From Clostridium sp. UBA2485 (GTDB lineage: Bacteria; Bacillota; Clostridia; Clostridiales; Clostridiaceae), in NCBI RefSeq assembly GCF_002341865.1, contig NZ_DDOV01000031.1:112725-160808 (forward strand): 48,084 bases of DNA, given 5' to 3'. The translations under genes were made by a program, and so were the position numbers. Below the pieces are notes generated by a model. The model saw nothing but the letters and a program-made list of their open reading frames with translations, had not been told where the DNA came from and made no database searches. Of this stretch, positions 40,933 to 48,084 are shown in pieces (position 1 is the first letter of the stretch; every line of letters starts with the position of its first letter).

Positions 40933-43584
40933 TTACATTTTATCTGCTAGATTTTTATTGAAAGAATAAGAATTTGTTGTAGATTTTCCATCAATAAATA
41001 GCTTTGATAATTGAACTAGTAGAAGTGGGATAAATGCAAGAATATAAACTAGTATGTATTCATTAAGTCCAAGTTTACTTAGTTCAAAGATTCTTCTTAA
41101 TGGTTCAAATGCTAGTACTACATTAAGTAAGATTAATCCAGATAAAAAAGCAAACCAACTATATTTATTGGTAAATACTCCAACTTTAAATATAGAATTC
41201 TTAGATCTACAATTAAAGCCATGAAATAATCTTGCAATACATAAAGTTAAAAATGCCATAGTGCTTGCTAGTTGTTGATTTCCACGATTTAATCCAATAT
41301 GGAAAGCAGTCATGGTACAAATTGCAATTATTAACCCTTCAATTAAAACTTCTTTTAGAAAGGCTTTAGATAAAATTGGAGCATTTATATCTCTAGGGTT
41401 TTCATTTAATACATTATTATTTTGTGGTTCAAGACCTAATGCTATAGCAGGTAAACTATCCGTTAAAAGATTTATAAATAATAGATGAACTGCAGCAAAA
41501 GGCATTGGCAGAGCAGCTAGTGAAGCATATAAAACTGAAAGAATTCCAGCTGCATTTCCTGAGATTAAAAATTTTATAGAATTTTTAATATTGGTATATA
41601 TATTTCTACCATTTGAAATAGCCTTTACAATAGTAGAAAAATTATCGTCAGTTAATACCATAGATGCAGCATCTTTGGCTACTTCAGTCCCAGTAATGCC
41701 CATTGCAACACCTATATCTGCCTGTTTTAAAGCGGGAGCATCATTAACTCCATCACCAGTCATAGCTACAACATTACCTTTTTCTTGCCAAGCTCTTACA
41801 ATTCTAATCTTATGCTCTGGAGATACCCTAGCATAAACAGAAATTTTATCAACTTTTTCTTTTAGTTCTTCATCACTTAATTTATCTAATTCAACACCTT
41901 CAATAGCTTCACAATCTTTTTGTAAAATTCCTATCTTTTTAGCAATTGCAGATGCAGTTATTTTATGATCACCTGTAATCATTACTGGCTTTATGCCAGC
42001 TTCAATACAATCTTCTACAGCTTTTTTTGATTCCTCTCTAGGTGGATCAATCATTGAAATTAATCCAAGGAAAGTAAGATTATTTTCATCATCTAAACTA
42101 ATATCATTTGAGCTATCAATTTCTTTATAGCAAAATGCCAAAACTCTAAGACCTTCATTAGAGAAATCTTTATTTACTTTTTCTATTTTAATTTTATCAT
42201 GATCTGTTAATTTTCTAATGCCATCTTTTGTTTCTATATTTATTGTGCGGTTTAAAAGTACATCTAAAGCTCCCTTTGTAAGCATAAAGGTTTTACCATT
42301 AATTTCATGTACTGTACTCATCAATTTTCTTTCTGAGTCAAAAGGAATTTCACAAAGTCTAGTGTAATTCTTTCTAACATCTAATTCCTTTAGAGAATAA
42401 GCTTTACCTAAATCTGTTAAGGCAATTTCTGTTGGATCACCTATACCATTTTCATCATTTGAAATTGCGTCATTGCACAATAAACTTGATAACAGTAATT
42501 TATTATGAAGCTCTTCTTTTAAGTTCATATTTTTAGATGATATTATTTCTTCATTTATATAAATTTTGCTAGCTGTCATCTTATTTTGTGTAAGGGTACC
42601 AGTTTTGTCAGAGCAAATTATGGATACACATCCTAAGCTTTCTACCGCTTGAAGCTTTCTAATTATAGCATTTTCACTAGCCATTTTTTGAGTTCCAAGA
42701 GCAAGTACTATCGTTACTATAGAACTTAGTGCTTCAGGAATTGCCGCCACAGCTAAAGAAACCGCAAACATTAAAGAATCAACAATTTCATAACCTCTAT
42801 ACATATTTAACAAAAAAACAATAGCACAGATAACTAATATGCAACTTGCTAATTTTTTACCAAAATTATCAAGACTTATTTGAAGAGGTGTTCTTTTTTC
42901 TTTTGTATTATCCAAAAGTGTAGCAATTTTTCCAAGTTCAGTGGACATACCTATAGATGTCACTAATACCATTGCTCTACCATAAGTTACTAGACTGCCA
43001 GCAAAAACCATATTTTTTTGATCACCAATGGGTATATTATCTCCAGTTATAATATCTATATTTTTAATAACACTTTCTGATTCACCAGTTAATGAACTTT
43101 CATTAATTTGAATGCTATAATTTTCAATGATACGCCCATCAGCACTTATATAATCTCCAGCTTCTAAGAATAAAATATCCCCAGGAACAACCTCTCGAGA
43201 TGGAATCTCTATTTTTTTACCTTCTCTTAGCACTCTTGCCATTGGAGCAGATAACGCCTTTAAACTATTTAAAGATTGTTCAGCTTTTATATATTGGACT
43301 GTGCCTAAAATTGCATTAATTGTTATTACAGCAAAAATAACAATTGTACTTTCAACATTTCCTATAGACATTGAGATTAGAGCAGCTACAACTAATATTA
43401 GTACTAATAAATCTTTAAACTGTTCAAAAAATATTTGTAGAATTGACTTTTTCTTACCTTCAGTTAGTTCATTATAGCCATATTCAGACCGTTTTTTTTC
43501 TACCTCCTCGTTACTAAGTCCTTTAGAATTAGAATTAAACATATTGAATAATTCTTCTGGTACTCTTTTGTAGCAATCTTTCAT
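40933..43584 (-). CDS. P-type cation ATPase, probable Mn2+ exporter (Ca2+-ATPase-like)
   Basis: An 883-residue P2-type ATPase with about ten membrane segments. The phosphorylated Asp326 is in SDKTGTLT, TGES is in the actuator domain, and TGDGVNDAPALK is the hinge. The M4 motif is PEAL, where PEGL is usual in Ca2+ pumps, and M6 is NLLTDSLPAIALG. By sequence alone it would be called a calcium pump. Its leader, however, is a yybP-ykoY manganese riboswitch, and similar pumps under that switch (for example YoaB of Lactococcus) export manganese. I infer Mn2+ efflux, perhaps also Ca2+. Ribosome site AGGAGGAG. First gene of an operon with DedA. Confidence 0.9.
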   Translation of the reverse strand: MKDCYKRVPEELFNMFNSNSKGLSNEEVEKKRSEYGYNELTEGKKKSILQIFFEQFKDLLVLILVVAALISMSIGNVESTIVIFAVITINAILGTVQYIKAEQSLNSLKALSAPMARVLREGKKIEIPSREVVPGDILFLEAGDYISADGRIIENYSIQINESSLTGESESVIKNIDIITGDNIPIGDQKNMVFAGSLVTYGRAMVLVTSIGMSTELGKIATLLDNTKEKRTPLQISLDNFGKKLASCILVICAIVFLLNMYRGYEIVDSLMFAVSLAVAAIPEALSSIVTIVLALGTQKMASENAIIRKLQAVESLGCVSIICSDKTGTLTQNKMTASKIYINEEIISSKNMNLKEELHNKLLLSSLLCNDAISNDENGIGDPTEIALTDLGKAYSLKELDVRKNYTRLCEIPFDSERKLMSTVHEINGKTFMLTKGALDVLLNRTINIETKDGIRKLTDHDKIKIEKVNKDFSNEGLRVLAFCYKEIDSSNDISLDDENNLTFLGLISMIDPPREESKKAVEDCIEAGIKPVMITGDHKITASAIAKKIGILQKDCEAIEGVELDKLSDEELKEKVDKISVYARVSPEHKIRIVRAWQEKGNVVAMTGDGVNDAPALKQADIGVAMGITGTEVAKDAASMVLTDDNFSTIVKAISNGRNIYTNIKNSIKFLISGNAAGILSVLYASLAALPMPFAAVHLLFINLLTDSLPAIALGLEPQNNNVLNENPRDINAPILSKAFLKEVLIEGLIIAICTMTAFHIGLNRGNQQLASTMAFLTLCIARLFHGFNCRSKNSIFKVGVFTNKYSWFAFLSGLILLNVVLAFEPLRRIFELSKLGLNEYILVYILAFIPLLLVQLSKLFIDGKSTTNSYSFNKNLADKM

Positions 43585-43609
43585 AAATTTTACTCCTCCT
43601 TAATAAAAA

Positions 43610-43665
43610 TAAAAAAAGACTTTTAATATAATTCTTAATAAAATAAGAATTATATTAAAAGTCTT
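43610..43665 (-). terminator. Riboswitch-controlled terminator
   Basis: On the minus strand AAGACTTTTAATATAATTC begins a perfect stem of about 22 bp, followed by seven T. The 5' arm includes the ACAAGACTTT end of the aptamer, so ligand binding and termination exclude each other. Confidence 0.88.
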
Positions 43666-43752
43666 GTAACCAAATTATTGGTATATAATACCAGAATAGA
43701 AAAGCCTAGTCGGGTATGTTGGTATTATATTTGCTACTACTCCCTCTTAATA
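43655..43752 (-). promoter_or_regulatory. yybP-ykoY (Mn2+) riboswitch
   Basis: On the minus strand GGGAGTAGTAGC (43733-43744) is the conserved 5' element. CCCGACTAGGCTTTTCTAT forms the middle, and TTACAAGACTTT (near 43657-43668) is the 3' element that docks with the first to bind Mn2+. Order and spacing fit the yybP-ykoY family. It lies 70-170 bases before a P-type ATPase gene, its classic target. Confidence 0.85.
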
Positions 43753-43780
43753 TAGAGAATTGTATATTCAATTTAAATTA

Positions 43781-43809
43781 ATGATATAGCATGTACAAAA
43801 ACATGTCAA
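43781..43809 (-). promoter_or_regulatory. Sigma-A promoter of the riboswitch-ATPase operon
   Basis: Read on the minus strand: perfect TTGACA, 17 bases, then TATCAT. The start is expected near 43774, just before the aptamer. Confidence 0.8.
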
Positions 43810-43914
43810 GTAGGATTTTAAATATTTAACAAAAGAATGCAAGATTACCAAATTATATTTAGAAATTGATTTTTTATAAAATAAGAATTCTTTTTTATTT
43901 CTAGTATCTTAAAC

Positions 43915-43953
43915 TTAAGATTATCTTAAGAATATCTTTAGTCATCCTAAAGA
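43915..43953 (+). promoter_or_regulatory. Four direct repeats with an 11-bp period, candidate response-regulator site
   Basis: Hexamers TTAAGA (43915), TTAAGA (43926), TTTAGT (43937) and TAAAGA (43948) are separated by 5 bases each, and the spacers themselves are alike (TTATC, ATATC, CATCC). OmpR/PhoP-type regulators bind such repeats. The site lies 220 bases upstream of the response-regulator gene. Confidence 0.6.
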
Positions 43954-44172
43954 TTATCAATGTATCATTAGTACTAGAAAGGAGGAAAGCTATATATTTT
44001 TAAGTATTATAATATCTATTTTATAGAATACATTTATTCCTACAACTATTAAAAAGCTATATTTAAAAACATTCAATTAAATAAATTACTGAAATGTTAT
44101 AATATTTTCATAATTATTAATAATAATACAGAAATTTTTATAATTAGCTTTTAATATTGAGGAGGAAGAATT

Positions 44173-44886
44173 ATGGCGTATAAAATTTTAATTGCTGATG
44201 ATGATGAAGATATATTAGAGATACTTGAGCTTTATCTTGAGAAAGATGGATTTGAAGTAGTTAAAGCAATAAATGGACAAAAGGCATGGGAAGTTATAGA
44301 AAAGAGTAAAATAGATATGGCAATTATAGACGTAATGATGCCTATAATAGATGGATTTAAATTAATTAAAAAAATAAGAGAAGAACATAATCTTCCTGTT
44401 ATTATTCTTTCAGCTAAAAATCAGGACACAGATAAAATATTAGGACTAGGATTAGGAGCAGATGATTATGTTGTAAAACCATTTAATCCTTTAGAAGTGC
44501 TAGCAAGAGTAGAAGCTCAGCTTAGAAGATTTTATAATTTAAATTCTGATAGTAAAAATGCACAGAAGATGATAAAAATTGGAGAGATAGAGCTTGATAT
44601 ATTTAGTAATACTCTTAAAAAAAGGGACAATGAAGTAATCTTAACATCAGTAGAATATAAAATTATAAAACTTTTAATGGAGAATGCAGGAAGAGTATTC
44701 ACTAAGAAGGAAATATTTGAAACTGTTTGGGAGGAGTATTTTATGGGAGATGATAACACTATAATGGTTCACATGAGCAATTTAAGAGAAAAAATTGAAG
44801 AGGATTCAAGAAAACCTATATATTTAAAGACTGTAAGAGGACTTGGATATAAGTTTGAAAAGAAGGTAATAAGCAATGAGGAATAA
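44173..44886 (+). CDS. OmpR-family response regulator
   Basis: A 237-residue two-component regulator. The receiver has the acidic pair in ADDDED (residues 8-13), the phosphorylated Asp53 in IIDVMMP and a Lys in VVKPF near 102. The C-terminal winged helix ends with TVRGLGYKFEK, the OmpR family mark. GAGGAGGAAG ribosome site. It overlaps the kinase gene by 11 bases, so the pair is translated together. Its likely target is its own operon, including the hydrolase downstream, through the 11-bp repeats. The signal is unknown. Confidence 0.95.
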   Translation: MAYKILIADDDEDILEILELYLEKDGFEVVKAINGQKAWEVIEKSKIDMAIIDVMMPIIDGFKLIKKIREEHNLPVIILSAKNQDTDKILGLGLGADDYVVKPFNPLEVLARVEAQLRRFYNLNSDSKNAQKMIKIGEIELDIFSNTLKKRDNEVILTSVEYKIIKLLMENAGRVFTKKEIFETVWEEYFMGDDNTIMVHMSNLREKIEEDSRKPIYLKTVRGLGYKFEKKVISNEE

Positions 44887-45991
44887 GAATAAAAAAATAT
44901 TTACTTCGCTTATTATAAATTATAGTGTGTTTGTATTCATTCTCGCATTATTATTTGTTGTAATTGCAGGTGTTCTATCATGGAAATTAGAAAAAGTTAT
45001 TGGTAGTGGGACTGGCAATGTAGAGGAGATTTCTAGTGTTAATTTAGCTATATTTTACAATATGTTAACAAAAGCTGGAATACTTTTTTTATTAACATTC
45101 ATAATAAATGTTACCCTTTTTAGTTTATGGACATCGAAAAAGATAAGCAAGCCATTAGGAAAAATAACTGAGGGAATGAGCAAAATGAGTGAGGGAAATT
45201 ACGATACAAAGATTGAATTTTATGCAGAAAGGGAATTTGCAATAATAAGAGATACCTTTAATTTTATGGCAGAAAAATTAAAAGTTATGGAAAGGGAAAA
45301 AAAAGAACTTGAGGACAGAAAAACCAGAATGCTCGTAGACTTATCTCATGACATTAAAACACCAATAACCACCATTCAAGGGTATTCTAAGGCGCTAAGC
45401 GAAGGGCTTATTGAAGATGAAGACAAAAAAATAAGATATTATAATACTATTTTTAATAAAGCTGGTAGAGTAAGCGAACTTACAGATGATCTCTTTGAGT
45501 TTGTCAAATTGGAAAGTGTTGATTATAAGCTTTTAATAACAAAAACTGATTATGTAGAATTTGTACGAAAAATTATAGTAGATCACTATGAGGAAATTGA
45601 AGAAAAGGGATTTGAATTGGACTTAAGGTTTCCAGAAAAAGAAATTTTATTAGGTTTTGATACTAAGCTTATATCTAGGGCAATATCAAATATAATTGAG
45701 AATGCATTAAAATATAATCCTGACGGTATAAAATTACGAATAGAAATAATTGAAGAATATGACAAAGTTATACTTGAAATTGGAGACAACGGAATAGGTA
45801 TACCTGAGAATATTAAAAATAGAATTTTTGATGCTTTTGTTAGGGGAGAAGAATCAAGAAAGGATGATGGAGGAACTGGTCTTGGACTAGCAATATCAAA
45901 AATGATAATTGAAAGACATGGGGGTCAATTGATACTTAAAAATCAGGTTACAGAGGAAAAGAGTGTTTTTTCAATAATTTTGAATAAATAG
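44876..45991 (+). CDS. Membrane sensor histidine kinase
   Basis: A 371-residue kinase. Two membrane segments (about 10-34 and 62-84) enclose a short outer loop of about 27 residues, so it may sense a membrane event or a small ligand. A HAMP region follows (KISKPLGKITEGMSKMSEGNY). His158 in LSHDIKTP is the phosphorylation site, Asn276 lies in the N box, and DNGIGIP and GGTGLGLAIS form the ATP lid. Its ATG lies inside the end of the regulator gene. The small outer loop is reminiscent of kinases that sense cell-envelope antibiotics. Confidence 0.94.
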   Translation: MRNKNKKIFTSLIINYSVFVFILALLFVVIAGVLSWKLEKVIGSGTGNVEEISSVNLAIFYNMLTKAGILFLLTFIINVTLFSLWTSKKISKPLGKITEGMSKMSEGNYDTKIEFYAEREFAIIRDTFNFMAEKLKVMEREKKELEDRKTRMLVDLSHDIKTPITTIQGYSKALSEGLIEDEDKKIRYYNTIFNKAGRVSELTDDLFEFVKLESVDYKLLITKTDYVEFVRKIIVDHYEEIEEKGFELDLRFPEKEILLGFDTKLISRAISNIIENALKYNPDGIKLRIEIIEEYDKVILEIGDNGIGIPENIKNRIFDAFVRGEESRKDDGGTGLGLAISKMIIERHGGQLILKNQVTEEKSVFSIILNK

Positions 45992-46012
45992 AAATGTGAA
46001 TTGGAGGTTACG

Positions 46013-48084
46013 ATGAACAAAATAAAGAATAAATTTATAGATTTATTTAAAAAGTTAAGATATAAAATAAAAAATATTAAACCACTGAGTGATGGCTGGA
46101 AAGGTGCATCCATTGGCTTAATTATTATAACCTTATTTTTATATATAATGCAGAGTTATTATTTATTCTCATCACATGGTTTTTGGGATTTTATTAAAGG
46201 AGCATTTGTACTTCTATTAGCAATATTATTAATAGGAAGTATAATATCTATTTTAATCCACTGTATGAAAAAGATTCCTAGTGGATATATTCTAGTTTTT
46301 ATTAGTTCATTTATTTTAATTTTTATAAGTTTTCTTGTACCTATTATGCAGGTTAATATTATAGTTACAATGTTCACAATAATAAGCTTTTCTTTATTAG
46401 GATCTTTAATATATAAATTTACAAAAGGGAGTTATAAAAATGTAACTAAATTAAAAAAAGTTACAACTATAGCTTTATCAGCAGTTATAATAGTATCTAT
46501 AGGCTTAGGGGGATATTGGATAGCTAATGATGGGAATAAGAGAGATTTAAATGCTATAAAAGAAAATATAAAAGAAAATAAAAGAGAAAGAAAATATAGT
46601 ACAAGCATTCAAGATCCTTCCTTAGAAGGACCTTATAAAGTGAAAAAGCTATCCTATGGTAGTGAAAAAAGTTATCGTAAAGAATTTAATGAAAAGAATT
46701 CTATAATCACTAATCCTGTTGATGGGTCAGCATTTCTTGAAAAATCATTATCAAAATGGTCATTTTCAAGAAGAAAATTTTTAGGCTTTGGACCGGAGAA
46801 CATGCCTCTTAATGGACTAGTTTGGTACCCAGAGGGGGAAGGCACATTTCCTTTAGTTGTAATTGCACACGGAAATCATATAATGACTGACTACTCAGAC
46901 CCAGGATATGAATATTTAGGACAACTTTTAGCAAGTCGTGGATACATTGTAGCTTCAATAGATGAGAATTTTTTAAACTTTTCTCCATATGATGACAAAT
47001 TCATGCTAAGTGTTCTAGAAGGTGAAAATCCTGCAAGAGGATTTTTGATGTTAGAACATCTTAAGGTTTGGAGACAATGGAATAAAGATATAGAAAATAA
47101 TTTTTATAATAAAGTGGATATGAATAATATTGCACTTATAGGTCATTCAAGAGGGGGAGAAGCAATAACTATTGCTACAGCTTTTAATAAATTGAAGTCT
47201 TATCCTGAGAATGGTAATGTGAAATTTGATTATAATTTTAATATACGTTCAATTATTGCTATTGCATCAACTGATAAACAATATAAACCTTCAGGAAACT
47301 CTCTTTCGTTAAAAGATGTTAATTATCTAGCTTTACATGGAGCTCATGATATGGATGTAACTTCTTTCAGTAGTTCAGACCAATATAATAGAATAGATTT
47401 TACCGATGGCAGTAATTATTTTAAGTCTTCTATTTATATATATGGAGCAAATCATGGTCAGTTCAATAGTAGTTGGGGAAGAGGAGATGCTGCTGGTTTA
47501 GGAAACAGAGTTTATAACATTAAGCAGCTTATAAGTGAAGAAGAGCAACAGAAAATATCAAAGGTATTGATAACATCATTTTTAGAAACCACTCTAAAGA
47601 AAAATACGGAGTATAGACAAGTATTTAAGGATATAGAATATGCTAGGAAATGGCTTCCAGACACTTTATATGTAAATAACTACTTTGATTCAAATACTAA
47701 AATAATTTGTTCATATAATGATGATATAGATGTGAATAGTACTACCATTGATGGAGGGAAGATAACTGGAGAAAATTTAAGTCAATGGAAAGAAGAAAGA
47801 GTTAAATTGAAATACGCTGAAGGAGAGTATAGCGCAGTTCGCTTAGGATGGGACATAAATAACAATCCTAATGTTGCTATGTATAATATAATATTACCTA
47901 ATAAAGATTTAAATATTAAAGAGAATAGTAAAATAGTATTTTCTTTAGCTGATAGTGATGAGGAGAAAAGTGATGATGACAAAAATCTATTAATAGATTT
48001 AACAATAAAAGTTGAAGATATGAATGGAAATAAATCAAGTCTTCCACTAAGTCATTTTTCGTATTTACCACCAATTATTCAAAG
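46013..48084 (+). CDS. Membrane-anchored alpha/beta hydrolase (partial, runs off the window)
   Basis: Open for 690 codons to the end of the window without a stop. The first 185 residues hold about five hydrophobic segments. The alpha/beta hydrolase domain follows from about residue 260: the oxyanion HG in VVIAHGNH, nucleophile Ser379 in GHSRGGE, Asp446 in GAHDMD and His481 in ANHGQF complete a triad. About 120 further residues after residue 570 look like a separate beta-rich domain. The domain sits outside the membrane if the last segment is the anchor. GGAGG precedes the ATG, 21 bases after the kinase stop, so the gene belongs to the two-component operon. Substrate unknown. Confidence 0.88.
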   Translation, partial: MNKIKNKFIDLFKKLRYKIKNIKPLSDGWKGASIGLIIITLFLYIMQSYYLFSSHGFWDFIKGAFVLLLAILLIGSIISILIHCMKKIPSGYILVFISSFILIFISFLVPIMQVNIIVTMFTIISFSLLGSLIYKFTKGSYKNVTKLKKVTTIALSAVIIVSIGLGGYWIANDGNKRDLNAIKENIKENKRERKYSTSIQDPSLEGPYKVKKLSYGSEKSYRKEFNEKNSIITNPVDGSAFLEKSLSKWSFSRRKFLGFGPENMPLNGLVWYPEGEGTFPLVVIAHGNHIMTDYSDPGYEYLGQLLASRGYIVASIDENFLNFSPYDDKFMLSVLEGENPARGFLMLEHLKVWRQWNKDIENNFYNKVDMNNIALIGHSRGGEAITIATAFNKLKSYPENGNVKFDYNFNIRSIIAIASTDKQYKPSGNSLSLKDVNYLALHGAHDMDVTSFSSSDQYNRIDFTDGSNYFKSSIYIYGANHGQFNSSWGRGDAAGLGNRVYNIKQLISEEEQQKISKVLITSFLETTLKKNTEYRQVFKDIEYARKWLPDTLYVNNYFDSNTKIICSYNDDIDVNSTTIDGGKITGENLSQWKEERVKLKYAEGEYSAVRLGWDINNNPNVAMYNIILPNKDLNIKENSKIVFSLADSDEEKSDDDKNLLIDLTIKVEDMNGNKSSLPLSHFSYLPPIIQ

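Noticed and set aside
40933..43584. Annotation as a plain calcium-transporting ATPase
   Set aside because: The motifs alone would allow it, but the manganese riboswitch in the leader argues for Mn2+ as the relevant ion.
43977..43990. Strong GAAAGGAGGAAAGC ribosome-site-like sequence upstream of the two-component operon
   Set aside because: No ATG, GTG or TTG follows at a usable distance and the frames close quickly. It may be a relic, but cannot be called a gene.
1..48084. CRISPR arrays, rRNA or tRNA genes, prophage
   Set aside because: I saw no regularly spaced repeats of CRISPR type, no tRNA-like cloverleaf with a TTCGA arm, no rRNA stretches and no phage structural genes. Short repeats found are explained as palindromic elements.

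Overview
The window is a strongly AT-rich Firmicutes chromosome segment, best explained as Clostridium sensu stricto. The evidence is the very low GC, strong AGGAGG-type ribosome sites, a Tlp-type small acid-soluble spore protein, a SufCBDSU operon of the Firmicutes type, and clostridial riboswitches. I see no rRNA, tRNA, CRISPR array or prophage. Most of it is ordinary chromosome, with a small insertion-sequence graveyard in the first 8 kb.

Layout. 0.2-3.4 kb: a metallo-beta-lactamase-fold hydrolase and an exported oligoendopeptidase F. 3.4-8.3 kb: small genes (zinc-ribbon protein, tlp, a secreted copper-amine-oxidase-N-like protein, an RmlD-like reductase, a DUF1599 protein) interspersed with palindromic 'AGGGGACGGTTCATTA' repeats and two broken IS1595-family transposases, both of which end at such a repeat. 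8.3-10.7 kb: an ABC exporter (ATPase plus two permeases). 11.1-12.0 kb: an SPL-like radical SAM protein. 12.1-14.9 kb: a ykkC-family riboswitch with an overlapping terminator, controlling a second ABC exporter. 15.0-15.4 kb: a small membrane protein facing a short convergent RNA, possibly a type I toxin-antitoxin pair. 16.0-21.0 kb: sufCBDSU with a clear sigma-A promoter. 21.2-22.5 kb: an M29 aminopeptidase. 22.9-30.0 kb: a three-gene operon headed by a 1615-residue multidomain protein (HD, repeat region, NadD-like nucleotidyltransferase, GNAT-like, phosphoribosyltransferase-like), then a lactate/malate-dehydrogenase-like protein and a flavodoxin-fold reductase. 30-33 kb: a HutD-family protein, a small membrane protein and an NhaC antiporter. 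33.3-34.4 kb: arsR and arsM; arsM has an in-frame UGA exactly where a catalytic cysteine is expected, followed by a SECIS-like hairpin. 34.6-37.2 kb: a small protein, a GNAT acetyltransferase, a DUF4269 protein and a polysaccharide deacetylase. 37.7-40.2 kb: a third ABC system. 40.3-43.8 kb: a P-type cation ATPase and a DedA protein behind a yybP-ykoY (manganese) riboswitch. 43.9-48.1 kb: an OmpR-type two-component system and a membrane-anchored alpha/beta hydrolase that runs off the window, with an array of 11-bp direct repeats upstream.

How the genes work together. Several units handle metals and stress: Fe-S assembly (suf), arsenic methylation (arsR-arsM), and probable manganese export (riboswitch-ATPase). 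Two RNA switches use the same logic, with the 3' side of the aptamer overlapping the 5' arm of an intrinsic terminator, so ligand binding should turn expression on. The strongest candidates for new biology are the 22.9-30.0 kb operon, the putative selenocysteine ArsM and the convergent small-RNA locus at 15.0-15.4 kb. All functional calls come from reading motifs by eye; no database search or folding program was run.
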